Part shown: piece by piece, positions 31,836 to 39,693 of the stretch
How the letters are laid out: the number at the start of each line of letters is the position of its first letter
Position numbering within the stretch: position 1 is the stretch's first letter
NCBI GenBank assembly: GCA_016793095.1
Contig: JAEUJQ010000035.1
Location: 124,001-188,000 of the forward strand
Reading direction: 5' to 3'
Source: Myxococcaceae bacterium
Lineage (GTDB): Bacteria > Myxococcota > Myxococcia > Myxococcales > Myxococcaceae
DNA: 64,000 nucleotides
Notes under the pieces: model-generated
What the model saw: the letters and a program-made list of their open reading frames with translations, nothing else
Databases searched by the model: none
What the model was told of the DNA's origin: nothing
Translations under genes and position numbers: made by a program

Positions 31836-33297
31836 GGCGCACCTCCTCGTCGGTCATCACCGTCGCGACGTGCCGCGGCGCGAGGGTCGGTTGGGGGGTC
31901 GCGCGCGTCTCGAGGAAGAAGCCGCGCAGCAGGTTGCCGGCGACGAGCGAGCGGTAGGCCGCGCTGCCGCGGTGATCGCTCATCGGGGTGAAGTCGGTCG
32001 CGAGGGCCTTCACCGCCACCTCGAGCGTCGCCTCGGTCCACGGCTGGCCGGTGAGCGCCTGCTCGGCGTGGGGAGCGCGCTTCGGCGTGGCGGCCATGCC
32101 TCCGTACCCGAGCCGCGCCGTGGTGACGACGTTGCGCGCGTCGGTCTCGACGAAGAAGCCGGCCGAGACGGCGCTGATGTCGAGCTCGCGCCGCTTGCTC
32201 ACCTTGTACGCAGCAGCCCGCGCGGTCGGCGAAGGCGCGGGCAGCTCGACGGCGACGAGCAGCTCCTTCGGCTGGAGCGCGGTCTTCCGGTAGCCGGTGA
32301 AGAACTGGTCGAGCGGGACCCGCCGATCGCCGGCCCGCGAGCGCAGCACACCGGTGGCGCCGAGGCTGAGCAGCACCGGCGCCAGGTCGCCGATGGGCGA
32401 AGCGGTGCAGAGGTTGCCGCCGACGGTGCCGCGGTGTTTCACCTGGCGCGCCGCGAAGTAGCGCACCATGCGGTGCACCGAGGGCAGCCGTGCCCGTGTG
32501 AAGGCCTCGAGCTCGGAGAGCGTGACCGCGCTGCCGAGCGAGAGCGTCGGCCCCTCGCGCAGGGTGCGCAGCTCTCTCAGCCCCTCGAGGGAGACGAGCT
32601 TCGGCGGCACCTGGAACTTCTTGGTGATCTCGAGCGAGAGATCGGTGCCGCCCACCACGAAGCGGGCGTCAGGGTGCTCGTCGAGCAGCGCCCACAGCTC
32701 GTCGAAGGTGGTGGGGGTGGCGAAGAGGGTGGCCGACGTCTCGTGGTGGAACGCGATGGAGCCGGGGGCCGAGCCGGGGAGCGCGGCAGCGAACCGATCG
32801 CCCGGGCAGGTGCCGGCGACGGCCTTCGCCGCGTCGCGGATGGGCCGGTACCCGGTGCAGCGGCAGAGGTTCCCGGCGAGCTGATCGTCGAGCTGCCAGG
32901 GCTCCTTCAAGTCGTCACGGTAGGTGGCCTCGAAGAGCGTCATCACGATGCCGGGCGTGCAGTAGCCGCACTGGCTGCCGAGGGCCTTCGCCATCGCGTG
33001 CTGCGCCGGGTGGTAGTCGTCACCCTTGAGCGCCTCGACGGTGACGACGTGTTTGCCTTGCACCATCGGCAGCAGCACCAGGCACGAGTTCACCGCGCGG
33101 TACTCGGGCCGGCCGTCCTGGCCGCGCTCGACGATCGCCACGGAGCACGCGCCGCAGTCGCCCTCGGCGCAGCCCTCCTTGGTGCCGACGAGGCCGCGAA
33201 CGTCACGCAGGTAGCGCAGCAGCGTCGTCGTCGGCGGCAGGTTCGTCTCTTCGATCCACGTGCCGTTCAGGTTGAAGCGCAGGGTGTCCGGTTTCAC
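31828..33297 (-). CDS. xdhA: Xanthine dehydrogenase, FeS/FAD subunit
   Basis: 489 residues. The N-terminal plant-type ferredoxin domain has CAEGDCGACSVAI, and the second 2Fe-2S domain has QCGYCTPGIVM and NLCRCTGYRPI. A FAD-binding domain follows (FVVGGTDLSLEI; GGNLCTASPIGDLAPVLL), then the CO-dehydrogenase flavoprotein C-terminal domain. Electrons pass from the molybdenum subunit to FAD and NAD+. Upstream of xdhB in the same transcription unit, with an 8-bp overlap. Confidence 0.92.
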   Translation of the reverse strand: MKPDTLRFNLNGTWIEETNLPPTTTLLRYLRDVRGLVGTKEGCAEGDCGACSVAIVERGQDGRPEYRAVNSCLVLLPMVQGKHVVTVEALKGDDYHPAQHAMAKALGSQCGYCTPGIVMTLFEATYRDDLKEPWQLDDQLAGNLCRCTGYRPIRDAAKAVAGTCPGDRFAAALPGSAPGSIAFHHETSATLFATPTTFDELWALLDEHPDARFVVGGTDLSLEITKKFQVPPKLVSLEGLRELRTLREGPTLSLGSAVTLSELEAFTRARLPSVHRMVRYFAARQVKHRGTVGGNLCTASPIGDLAPVLLSLGATGVLRSRAGDRRVPLDQFFTGYRKTALQPKELLVAVELPAPSPTARAAAYKVSKRRELDISAVSAGFFVETDARNVVTTARLGYGGMAATPKRAPHAEQALTGQPWTEATLEVAVKALATDFTPMSDHRGSAAYRSLVAGNLLRGFFLETRATPQPTLAPRHVATVMTDEEVRHG

Positions 33298-33333
33298 GGG
33301 CGGCAGATTGGCGCAGGCCGGGCCCGGGAGCCA

Positions 33334-34431
33334 TCACCCTGTCTCACCTTGACGCAGCGCCTCGCGCACCTGCCACTCCCACACGTTCAGGCCCTCGACG
33401 ACGAGGTTGGGCAGCAGATCACCGAACGCGTTGGCCTCGACGACCCGGTGTGAGACGAGATCGGGCTCGAAGAGCAGGTCGAGGCCGACGTGGAGCGAGC
33501 GGTAGAGGCGCGCGACCTTCCGGCAGGTGTCCATCGCGCCCGCCCAGGCCGCGTCGCCCACCCGCTGGCGCAGGGCCCCGACGTCGCCGCGGGTGCCGCC
33601 GAGGTGCAGGTTGGTGATGGGCAGCGGGCTCTGGCGCATCACCACGAAGCGCGGCTCGCCCGCGATGCACAGCACGCGCAGATCGAAGAAGAGCTCACCC
33701 ACGCGCGCCTTGGGCACGCCGCGCTCCACCTGGGCGCCCTGCGAGAGGATGAAGCCCAGCGCGCGGTCGATGTCCTTCGGCCGGCGCAGGTGGCGCACCT
33801 TCAGGTTGTTGAACCAGCGAGGCGCCGCCCACTCGAGCGAGGTGCGCACGAGGGGCCCCTCTTCCTCGAAGGTCACGTGCGCCAGGCAGCTCGCCGACGA
33901 GCCCGATGAGAGCTTCACGAAGGCCTCGTCCCACCCGAGCGCGCGCACCCGCTCGAGCAGCGCGTCGGGCTCCTCGGGCACGTCGTCCATCGGCTCGGGC
34001 ACCGGGACGCCGGCGGCGGCGTAGCGGCGGGACGTGCGGCGCTTGTCGAAGAGCTCGTCGATCTCCGCGGGCACGTTGAGCGCGCGCACGTGCGGCGCCG
34101 CGGACAGCAGCGCCTCGAGCGACTGGAGGACGTCGCGGAACCCGGCGTGGCTCACGGCGGGCGTCAGCACCTCGCCCCGGCGCTCGACGAGGCGCTCGGT
34201 GTCGGCCCTGCCTCCGCGCTCGAGCAGCCGGCGCTCGACCTCGAAGCTCTCGCCGAAGGAGTCGATCCTGAGCAGCGCGGGCGCGTCGCCCACGTCCAGG
34301 CGCCCGGTGTCGAGGAAGTCGAGCCACGAGACGAGCCGCGCGGGGGGCTGGCCCTGCCGCTCGAGCGCGTCCTGGTACAGCGCGACGCGCCGGTTCTCCG
34401 GGTTGCCGATGACGACGAAGCGCCGGCTCAT
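33334..34431 (-). CDS. STM4014-like ATP-grasp family protein
   Basis: 365 residues starting MSRRFVVIGNPENRRVALYQ. The fold and segments resemble the ATP-grasp proteins called STM4014 after the Salmonella gene: a Rossmann-like N-terminus, a central DKRRTSRRYAAAGVPVPEP lid segment, FVKLSSGSSASC as the nucleotide loop, and DLLFEPD...VVEANAFGD near the C-terminus as the metal/ATP site. ATP-grasp enzymes join a carboxylate to an amine or thiol, for example in peptide modification. Its start overlaps the stop of the WGR-LRR gene by 4 bp; in Salmonella an STM4015 leucine-rich protein is the neighbour, so the pairing seems conserved. Substrate unknown. Confidence 0.7.
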   Translation of the reverse strand: MSRRFVVIGNPENRRVALYQDALERQGQPPARLVSWLDFLDTGRLDVGDAPALLRIDSFGESFEVERRLLERGGRADTERLVERRGEVLTPAVSHAGFRDVLQSLEALLSAAPHVRALNVPAEIDELFDKRRTSRRYAAAGVPVPEPMDDVPEEPDALLERVRALGWDEAFVKLSSGSSASCLAHVTFEEEGPLVRTSLEWAAPRWFNNLKVRHLRRPKDIDRALGFILSQGAQVERGVPKARVGELFFDLRVLCIAGEPRFVVMRQSPLPITNLHLGGTRGDVGALRQRVGDAAWAGAMDTCRKVARLYRSLHVGLDLLFEPDLVSHRVVEANAFGDLLPNLVVEGLNVWEWQVREALRQGETG

Positions 34432-35759
34432 TCGGCGATGGTGGTGTAGCGATACGGCTCGTCTTCGTCGGGGTCGTCGAGCTCCTTCTGCTCACCGAGC
34501 TGCACGTTCTTCAGCGCGGCCTTGATGGCGGCGACGTGCGCGTCCTCGAAGTAGTTGTCATCGAGGATGAACCGCGTGAGGTGCTCGAAGGCCTTCGCGT
34601 GTCTGACGATCGCGGCGGCGCCGTCACGCCAGAGGATGCCCATCGAGAGGTCGAGCACCTTGAGCCGCGGGAGGATGGCCGACGCAGCGATCGCGTCGAT
34701 GAAGTCAGTCTCCCACTCGCTGTTCTTGAGGCCCAGATACTCGAGCTTCGGCAAGCCCCGGCCCGAGAGGATGCCCCCCAGGGACTCGACGGTCGAGGAG
34801 CAGCCGTAGTTGCCGTGCCCGAACATGAGCTCGAGGTGGGTGAGCGAGGGCCACCTGGCGGCGCCGATCTCCCTCGGGGCCGCCTCGTCGAGGCCGCCCG
34901 AGAAGAACACCAGCTTCTCGAGGTGCGGCGCGTCGATGGGCGCGAGCTTGAGGGGGGCGCCGCCGTCGCTGCCGCTCGAGCCGCGCAGGAGCAGCTCCTT
35001 CAGGTTCGGCGCGGCGGCCCAGAGGCCGCGAACGTCGCCCACGCGCCGCCACGACTCCTGGTCCATGTGCTCGGAGGGCTCGCTCAGGTCGAGCACCTCG
35101 AGCCGGGGGAGCGGCCCGGCCGCCGCGATCGCCTTCGCCAGGTCCTCCATGTGCCACTCCGTGTCCTCCGAGGGCGGCAGGCCGAGCGAGAGGCGCCGCA
35201 CGAAGTGGCCCGCCGGGTGGCGCAGGAAGCGCTCGAGCACGACGTGCATCGGGTCACTCTCATCGGGCTCCAGCGGCGCCAGCGACAGCTCGTCGATGAC
35301 GCCGTGCTGCCAGGTGACCTCGACGCCCTCGGCGCCGTCGCGCAGCGCGTGCGACACGGCCTTCTGCTTCGCGGCGTCGGGCTTGCCGCGGGCCGCGGCG
35401 CTGATGACCTCGCCCCACGGCTCGCCCTGCTCGAGCAGCCAGTCGGCGAAGACCTGCCAGCCCGCGCCGTCCTCGGGCCGCGCCAGCACCGCCGAGAGCA
35501 GCGCCGGGTTCGACGGCACCTTCGCGGTGAGGGGGCGCGCTTCCTGCTGGTCGGACTTCACCAGGCGGTAGCCCTTCTTCTCCTTCTCGGCGACCAGCTT
35601 GTCGTGGGCCTTGCGCGCCTCGGCCGCGCTCTCGAAGTCCTGCGTCTTCTCCTGACCCTCGGTGCCGATCCGGCCCCAGCGCGTGGTGAAGGACTCCCCT
35701 TCGAGCTCGATCTCCCAGAACTTCTTCGAGCTGCCCTCGACGAACTCGTAGCGGCGCAT
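34428..35759 (-). CDS. WGR and leucine-rich-repeat protein
   Basis: 443 residues. Residues 1-65 are a WGR domain (RRYEFVEGSSKKFWEIE, TTRWGRIGTEGQ, AHDKLVAEK), known from PARP regulation and DNA-linked proteins. Then comes a short repeat-companion segment (LARPEDGAGWQVFADWLLEQGEPWGEVI). From about residue 190 on there are leucine-rich repeats (LPRLEVLDLSE, LKELLLRGSSG, LEKLVFFSGG, LTHLELMFG, LEYLGLKNSEW, LKVLDLSMGI). The last residues overlap the ATP-grasp gene by 4 bp. Start at 35759 was chosen because WGR begins there; an upstream ATG at 35801 adds 14 unlike residues. A ligand-sensing or scaffold role is inferred. Confidence 0.75.
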   Translation of the reverse strand: MRRYEFVEGSSKKFWEIELEGESFTTRWGRIGTEGQEKTQDFESAAEARKAHDKLVAEKEKKGYRLVKSDQQEARPLTAKVPSNPALLSAVLARPEDGAGWQVFADWLLEQGEPWGEVISAAARGKPDAAKQKAVSHALRDGAEGVEVTWQHGVIDELSLAPLEPDESDPMHVVLERFLRHPAGHFVRRLSLGLPPSEDTEWHMEDLAKAIAAAGPLPRLEVLDLSEPSEHMDQESWRRVGDVRGLWAAAPNLKELLLRGSSGSDGGAPLKLAPIDAPHLEKLVFFSGGLDEAAPREIGAARWPSLTHLELMFGHGNYGCSSTVESLGGILSGRGLPKLEYLGLKNSEWETDFIDAIAASAILPRLKVLDLSMGILWRDGAAAIVRHAKAFEHLTRFILDDNYFEDAHVAAIKAALKNVQLGEQKELDDPDEDEPYRYTTIAE

Positions 35760-35832
35760 TGGAGACCCCGATGCCTGCGAGAGGGCCGGACTCTGGCGCA
35801 CTCTGCGGTGGCCGTGAACCGGGCTTCGACCG

Positions 35833-36492
35833 CTACGGCGGAGCGACCGCCGCTGTCAGCACCGGGCCCTCGGGCGTCTGCACGAAGGCGCGAACGCGGG
35901 TCCCCGTGAAGCCGACGGTGCCGAGGGGTTCCCGACGAATGACGGTGCACTCCATCGCTGCCTCACGGAGCAGCTCGGACGCCGGGCGAGCGCAGCGGAA
36001 CGAGCCGGGCGGCAGGTCGCGGCCATCGACGTCGACGAGGCGTGCGCTGCCGACGTCACGAGCGACCAGCAGCACGGTCGAGGTGCCGGGCTCCCAGGCG
36101 ACGAGCTGCGGGGCCTCGGGCGGCTCCGCGCGAACGACGTCGGCCGCGTCGAGCCGCACCCGGTTGGACTCGACGACGCCGCTCTCCGACGTGACTTGAA
36201 GGAAGATGCGCCCGCGAGGCATCGAGGTGTCCACCAGGAGCTCTCGCGCCGCAGGGAGGCGCGTCGATGGGCCCTCCCAGCTGAACGCTTCGATCGTGCC
36301 GCCCGTGCCCAGCACCGGCGGCCTCAGGGGAGCGGGCACGCCGAACACCACGAGCGAGAGGGTCGATCCGGCTCCGCGCGCGTCGGCGAAGATGGGGAGG
36401 AGGAGCGGCCGCACCGGCGCATCGACGGGCGGCGCACAGGCACACCACGTCGCGACCGCACAGCACACCCACCGCGTCGCGCTCGGGCTCAC
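35833..36492 (-). CDS. Secreted protein, unknown function
   Basis: 219 residues. GTG start at 36492 overlaps the stop of the upstream gene by 4 bp (GTGA), which fixes it. The N-terminus (VSPSATRWVCCAVATWCACAPP) looks like a lipoprotein or weak export signal. The remainder is beta-rich (STLSLVVFGVPAPLRP, STVLLVARDVGSARLVDVDGRDLPP). No known family. The frame upstream of 36492 continues to 37092 but is a shadow of the Thr/Gly/Pro-rich gene. Confidence 0.55.
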   Translation of the reverse strand: MSPSATRWVCCAVATWCACAPPVDAPVRPLLLPIFADARGAGSTLSLVVFGVPAPLRPPVLGTGGTIEAFSWEGPSTRLPAARELLVDTSMPRGRIFLQVTSESGVVESNRVRLDAADVVRAEPPEAPQLVAWEPGTSTVLLVARDVGSARLVDVDGRDLPPGSFRCARPASELLREAAMECTVIRREPLGTVGFTGTRVRAFVQTPEGPVLTAAVAPP

Positions 36493-37523
36493 GGCTTCGG
36501 CGCGGGCGGCCCTGACCGGGGCCCCTTGCCGCTCCCTGGCGGGCGCCCTCCACCCGGTGGACCGCTCTGGGTGCCGCTCGAGTCCGTCGGTGGCGCGGGC
36601 TGGTTGCCGGAGGTCGGCGCGCCTGTGCCCGGTGCTCCAGCGGGAGGACTCGTCCCCGGTGGCGTGGCGCCGCTGCTCCCCGAGCCGGACGACGAGCTGG
36701 GCGGCGTCGAGGGACCGCTCGCACCCGGTCGCGTGCCGCTGGTGCCCGGCCCGGCTGTCGAGCTGGGCGGCGTCGACCGGCCGCCTGCACCCGGCGGTGT
36801 GGTCGGGGTGGTGCCGCCAGTGCCCGTACCGGGCGTCGACGTGTCCTGCCCGGTGCCCGGAGGCGCCGACCCGCTCGTGCCGCCAGTGCCCGTGCCGCCA
36901 GTGCCCGTGCCTGGCGTCGACGTGTCCCGCCCGGTGCCCGGAGGTGCCTCTCCATTCGTGCCGCTCGTGCCGCTCGTGCCGGTCGTCGTGGCGCCGGTGC
37001 TCGGCGCTCTCACGCGCGGCCCCGACCTCGTCGAGTCTTGTGAGCCGTCGTCGGGCTTCCGGCTGATCTCGACGCTGCTCGTCCACGTGCACGAGTCACC
37101 GTCCGGGTGCTGGTAGGTCGACGTCGACTTCCCGGTGAGGCTGTCGTTCGACTCGATGACGAGGTCGAGCGTGTTCTTCACGCGTCCACCCTCGTCATCC
37201 ACCACGACCGAGTTCGACAGCGTGAGCCGCGCGCCGGCGATGGTCCCCTCGTACTGACAGACGGCCGGTGGTTGGCACGTGAAGCCGATGGTGAAGCGCA
37301 GGCGCACCTGGTGGCCGGTCTGATCGACGTGGGCGCCTCCCATGAGCGCCTGGCCCGGGGGACAGATGCCCGAGACTCGCGGCGCGGAACTGCGCACGAA
37401 CCAGCCGCCAGCCAGGCTCGTTCCACGGGTGTCGGGCGTGCCCTGTTGGGGCGTCCGCTGCGCAGCCACCGGAAGGGCGACCGCGATCGCCGCCAGGCCC
37501 ACCGCTCTCATCAGCCAGCTCAT
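36489..37523 (-). CDS. Secreted protein with Gly/Thr/Pro/Ser-rich tail
   Basis: 344 residues with a signal peptide (MSWLMRAVGLAAIAVALPVAAQ). Residues 40-165 are a folded region with few cysteines (VSGICPPGQAL, FTCQPPAVCQYEG, DSCTWTSSVEI). From about 170 on it is low complexity, with a repeated unit of the type APPGTGxDTSTPGTGTGGT. Such tails usually act as flexible spacers on the cell surface. Next genes follow with a 4-bp overlap downstream and 13 bp upstream, so it is in the middle of a three-gene unit. Confidence 0.65.
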   Translation of the reverse strand: MSWLMRAVGLAAIAVALPVAAQRTPQQGTPDTRGTSLAGGWFVRSSAPRVSGICPPGQALMGGAHVDQTGHQVRLRFTIGFTCQPPAVCQYEGTIAGARLTLSNSVVVDDEGGRVKNTLDLVIESNDSLTGKSTSTYQHPDGDSCTWTSSVEISRKPDDGSQDSTRSGPRVRAPSTGATTTGTSGTSGTNGEAPPGTGRDTSTPGTGTGGTGTGGTSGSAPPGTGQDTSTPGTGTGGTTPTTPPGAGGRSTPPSSTAGPGTSGTRPGASGPSTPPSSSSGSGSSGATPPGTSPPAGAPGTGAPTSGNQPAPPTDSSGTQSGPPGGGRPPGSGKGPRSGPPAPKP

Positions 37524-37536
37524 CTCGACCTCCTCT

Positions 37537-37938
37537 TCACCGGCGACGCGACGAGGCAGCGAGCCCCACGCCGTACCAGACCGAGCCGACGATGAGCGCG
37601 ACGAGCGCGAGGAACGCCCCCGCGTGCACCGCCCACCGTGGCCACGCCAGACGCTCGCTCATGGCCATGCCTGCCACCCACCCCATCGTCAGCGCTGACG
37701 CCGCCGCCGTGATGGCGGTCGCCTGCACCCAGGCGATCCCATGGTGCAGCACGACGCCCCGGCTGAGCAGCGCGCCTGGCGCCAGAACCGAACCGGCGAG
37801 CGCCCCGAGCACCACCACCCGGCCCCAGCCCGCCACGTCCTTCGCCCAGAGCAGCATGTCCACGACGCCCACGCCCAGCAGGCCAGCACCCCCCAGCATC
37901 AGGACCCACCCTGCGAAACGCCTCACCCGATGCTCCAT
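37537..37938 (-). CDS. Small integral membrane protein
   Basis: 133 residues, mostly four hydrophobic helices (FAGWVLMLGGAGLLGVGVVDML, VVVLGALAGSVLAPGALL, ITAAASALTMGWVAGMA, HAGAFLALVALIVGSVWYGVGLA) and a basic tail ASSRRR. ATG at 37938 is preferred; GTG at 37956 is also in frame and adds six residues. It lies 13 bp upstream of the Gly/Thr-rich secreted protein. No family recognised. Confidence 0.55.
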   Translation of the reverse strand: MEHRVRRFAGWVLMLGGAGLLGVGVVDMLLWAKDVAGWGRVVVLGALAGSVLAPGALLSRGVVLHHGIAWVQATAITAAASALTMGWVAGMAMSERLAWPRWAVHAGAFLALVALIVGSVWYGVGLAASSRRR

Positions 37939-38015
37939 ACCACCGCCCGCGGTCACGGCCTCCTCGACACCTCGCCAGCGGGACGAGCCGGTCCACCGGG
38001 GTACACTCGCGCTGC

Positions 38016-39659
38016 ATGCGGCGGCTCGCGCAGACCCTCGACGCGGTGAAGGCCACCCGGTCGCGCACGGAGAAGGTGTCGCTGCTCGCCGCCTTCCTCG
38101 CGGGCTTGACGGAAGCCGAGCTCGACGGCGCCGCCCGCGTCATCGTCGCCGCGCCGCTCAGGGTTTCGGACCAGCGCACGCCCGGGGTGGGCTGGGCCCT
38201 GCTGCTCGAAGCAGCCGCCGCGGCCTCGGGGCGCACGGAGCACGAGCTGATGCTGGCGACGCGCGCGGCGGGTGACTTCGGTGAGGCCCTCGAGCCGGCG
38301 TTTCCCCTGACCGGGGCGACGTTCCCGCTCGCCCAGGTGGCGCCGTTCTTCGAAGCCCTCGCAGCAGTCGGGGACCGGCCCTCGAAGCTCGCGGTGCTGA
38401 AGGACACGTTCCGCAAGGCCACGGGCGGCGAGGTGAAGTACCTGGTGAAGGCGCTCCTCGGCGAGCTGCGCATCGGCGTGCAGCGCAGCACCTTCGACGA
38501 CGCGCTCGCGAAGGCCTTCGAGCTCGAGCCAGCGGCGGTCAGGGCCGCCAGCGCGCTGACGCCAGACGCGGGCGTGCTCGCCGCCCTCGCCCGCAACCGC
38601 GCCCTCGAGAGCGCCTCGGTCGTCGTGGGGAACGTCGTCGCCTTCATGCTGGCCACGCCCGCGGAGGCGGTGAAGGAGCCGATCGATCCCGCCCTCACCA
38701 TCGTCGAGGACAAGCTCGACGGCGTGCGCGTTCAGGCCCACGTGAGAGACGGGGTGGTGCGCCTCTTCGCGCGCGGCACCGGAGAGGTGACGGCGTCGTT
38801 CCCCGAGGTCGTCACGACGCTCGCGCCGCTGCAGCGCTCGCTCATCCTGGACGGCGAGGTGATCGCCGTGACGAAGGACGGCAGCCCGCGGCCCTTCCAG
38901 GCGCTGCAGGCGAGGCTCGGGCGCTCGAGCCCCTCCGCGGCCGACCGGCAGGACACGCCCGTCGCCTTCGTCGCCTTCGATCTCCTCCACGACGAGCGGC
39001 CGCTGCTCGACCGGCCCTTCACCGAGCGGCGCGCCAGCCTCGAGGCGCTGCCCGTGCGCACCAACCCGATCCACCCGCTCGATCCGGCGCAGCCGGTGGA
39101 GCCGCAGCTCGACGTGCTCTTCCACGCGGCGCGCTCACGCGGCCACGAGGGGCTCATGCTCAAGCGCACCGACGCGACCTACGACGCCGGCAAGCGGGGC
39201 AGCGCCTGGCGCAAGGTAAAGCGCGCTCTGGCGACCCTCGACGTCGTCATCACCCGGGCCGAGCCGGGCCACGGGAAACGCGCGGGCGTGCTGTCGGACT
39301 ACACGTTTGCCGTCTGGCGCAACGACACGCTGGTCGAGATCGGCAAGGCGTACAGCGGCCTCACCGACGCCGAGATCGCCCTGCTCACGGTCCGCCTCGA
39401 GCGTCTGACGCTGGGGCATCACGGGCACCAACGCCTCGTGCGGCCCGAGATCGTGCTCGAGGTCGCCTTTGACGGCCTGCAGCCCTCGACCCGCCACGAC
39501 AGCGGCTTCGCCCTTCGCTTCCCGCGCATCGCCCGCATTCGCGACGACAAGCAGCCGCAGGACGCCGACCGGATCGACACGGTGCGCGCGCTCTTCGAGG
39601 CCCAGGTGCGCTCGGGCCACCGCGAGCGCGACGCCCAGCTCAGCCTCTTCGACGGGTGA
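38016..39659 (+). CDS. ATP-dependent DNA ligase (LigB-like)
   Basis: 547 residues. It seals DNA nicks with ATP. The N-terminal 215 residues are the helical DNA-binding domain of the archaeal/eukaryal type ligase (VKYLVKALLGELRIGVQRSTF). The nucleotidyltransferase domain has motif I EDKLDGVRVQ with the catalytic K233; LILDGEVIA is motif III, GLMLKRTDATYD motif IV, WRKVKR motif V. A C-terminal OB domain follows. This is not the LigD-type NHEJ ligase. In bacteria such ligases occur with an MBL exonuclease, and one lies 3.9 kb downstream at 43,572. Divergent from the membrane protein gene. Confidence 0.9.
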   Translation: MRRLAQTLDAVKATRSRTEKVSLLAAFLAGLTEAELDGAARVIVAAPLRVSDQRTPGVGWALLLEAAAAASGRTEHELMLATRAAGDFGEALEPAFPLTGATFPLAQVAPFFEALAAVGDRPSKLAVLKDTFRKATGGEVKYLVKALLGELRIGVQRSTFDDALAKAFELEPAAVRAASALTPDAGVLAALARNRALESASVVVGNVVAFMLATPAEAVKEPIDPALTIVEDKLDGVRVQAHVRDGVVRLFARGTGEVTASFPEVVTTLAPLQRSLILDGEVIAVTKDGSPRPFQALQARLGRSSPSAADRQDTPVAFVAFDLLHDERPLLDRPFTERRASLEALPVRTNPIHPLDPAQPVEPQLDVLFHAARSRGHEGLMLKRTDATYDAGKRGSAWRKVKRALATLDVVITRAEPGHGKRAGVLSDYTFAVWRNDTLVEIGKAYSGLTDAEIALLTVRLERLTLGHHGHQRLVRPEIVLEVAFDGLQPSTRHDSGFALRFPRIARIRDDKQPQDADRIDTVRALFEAQVRSGHRERDAQLSLFDG

Positions 39660-39693
39660 CAGGACGAAGGTTGGCCCATACGGTGGGGGGCCC

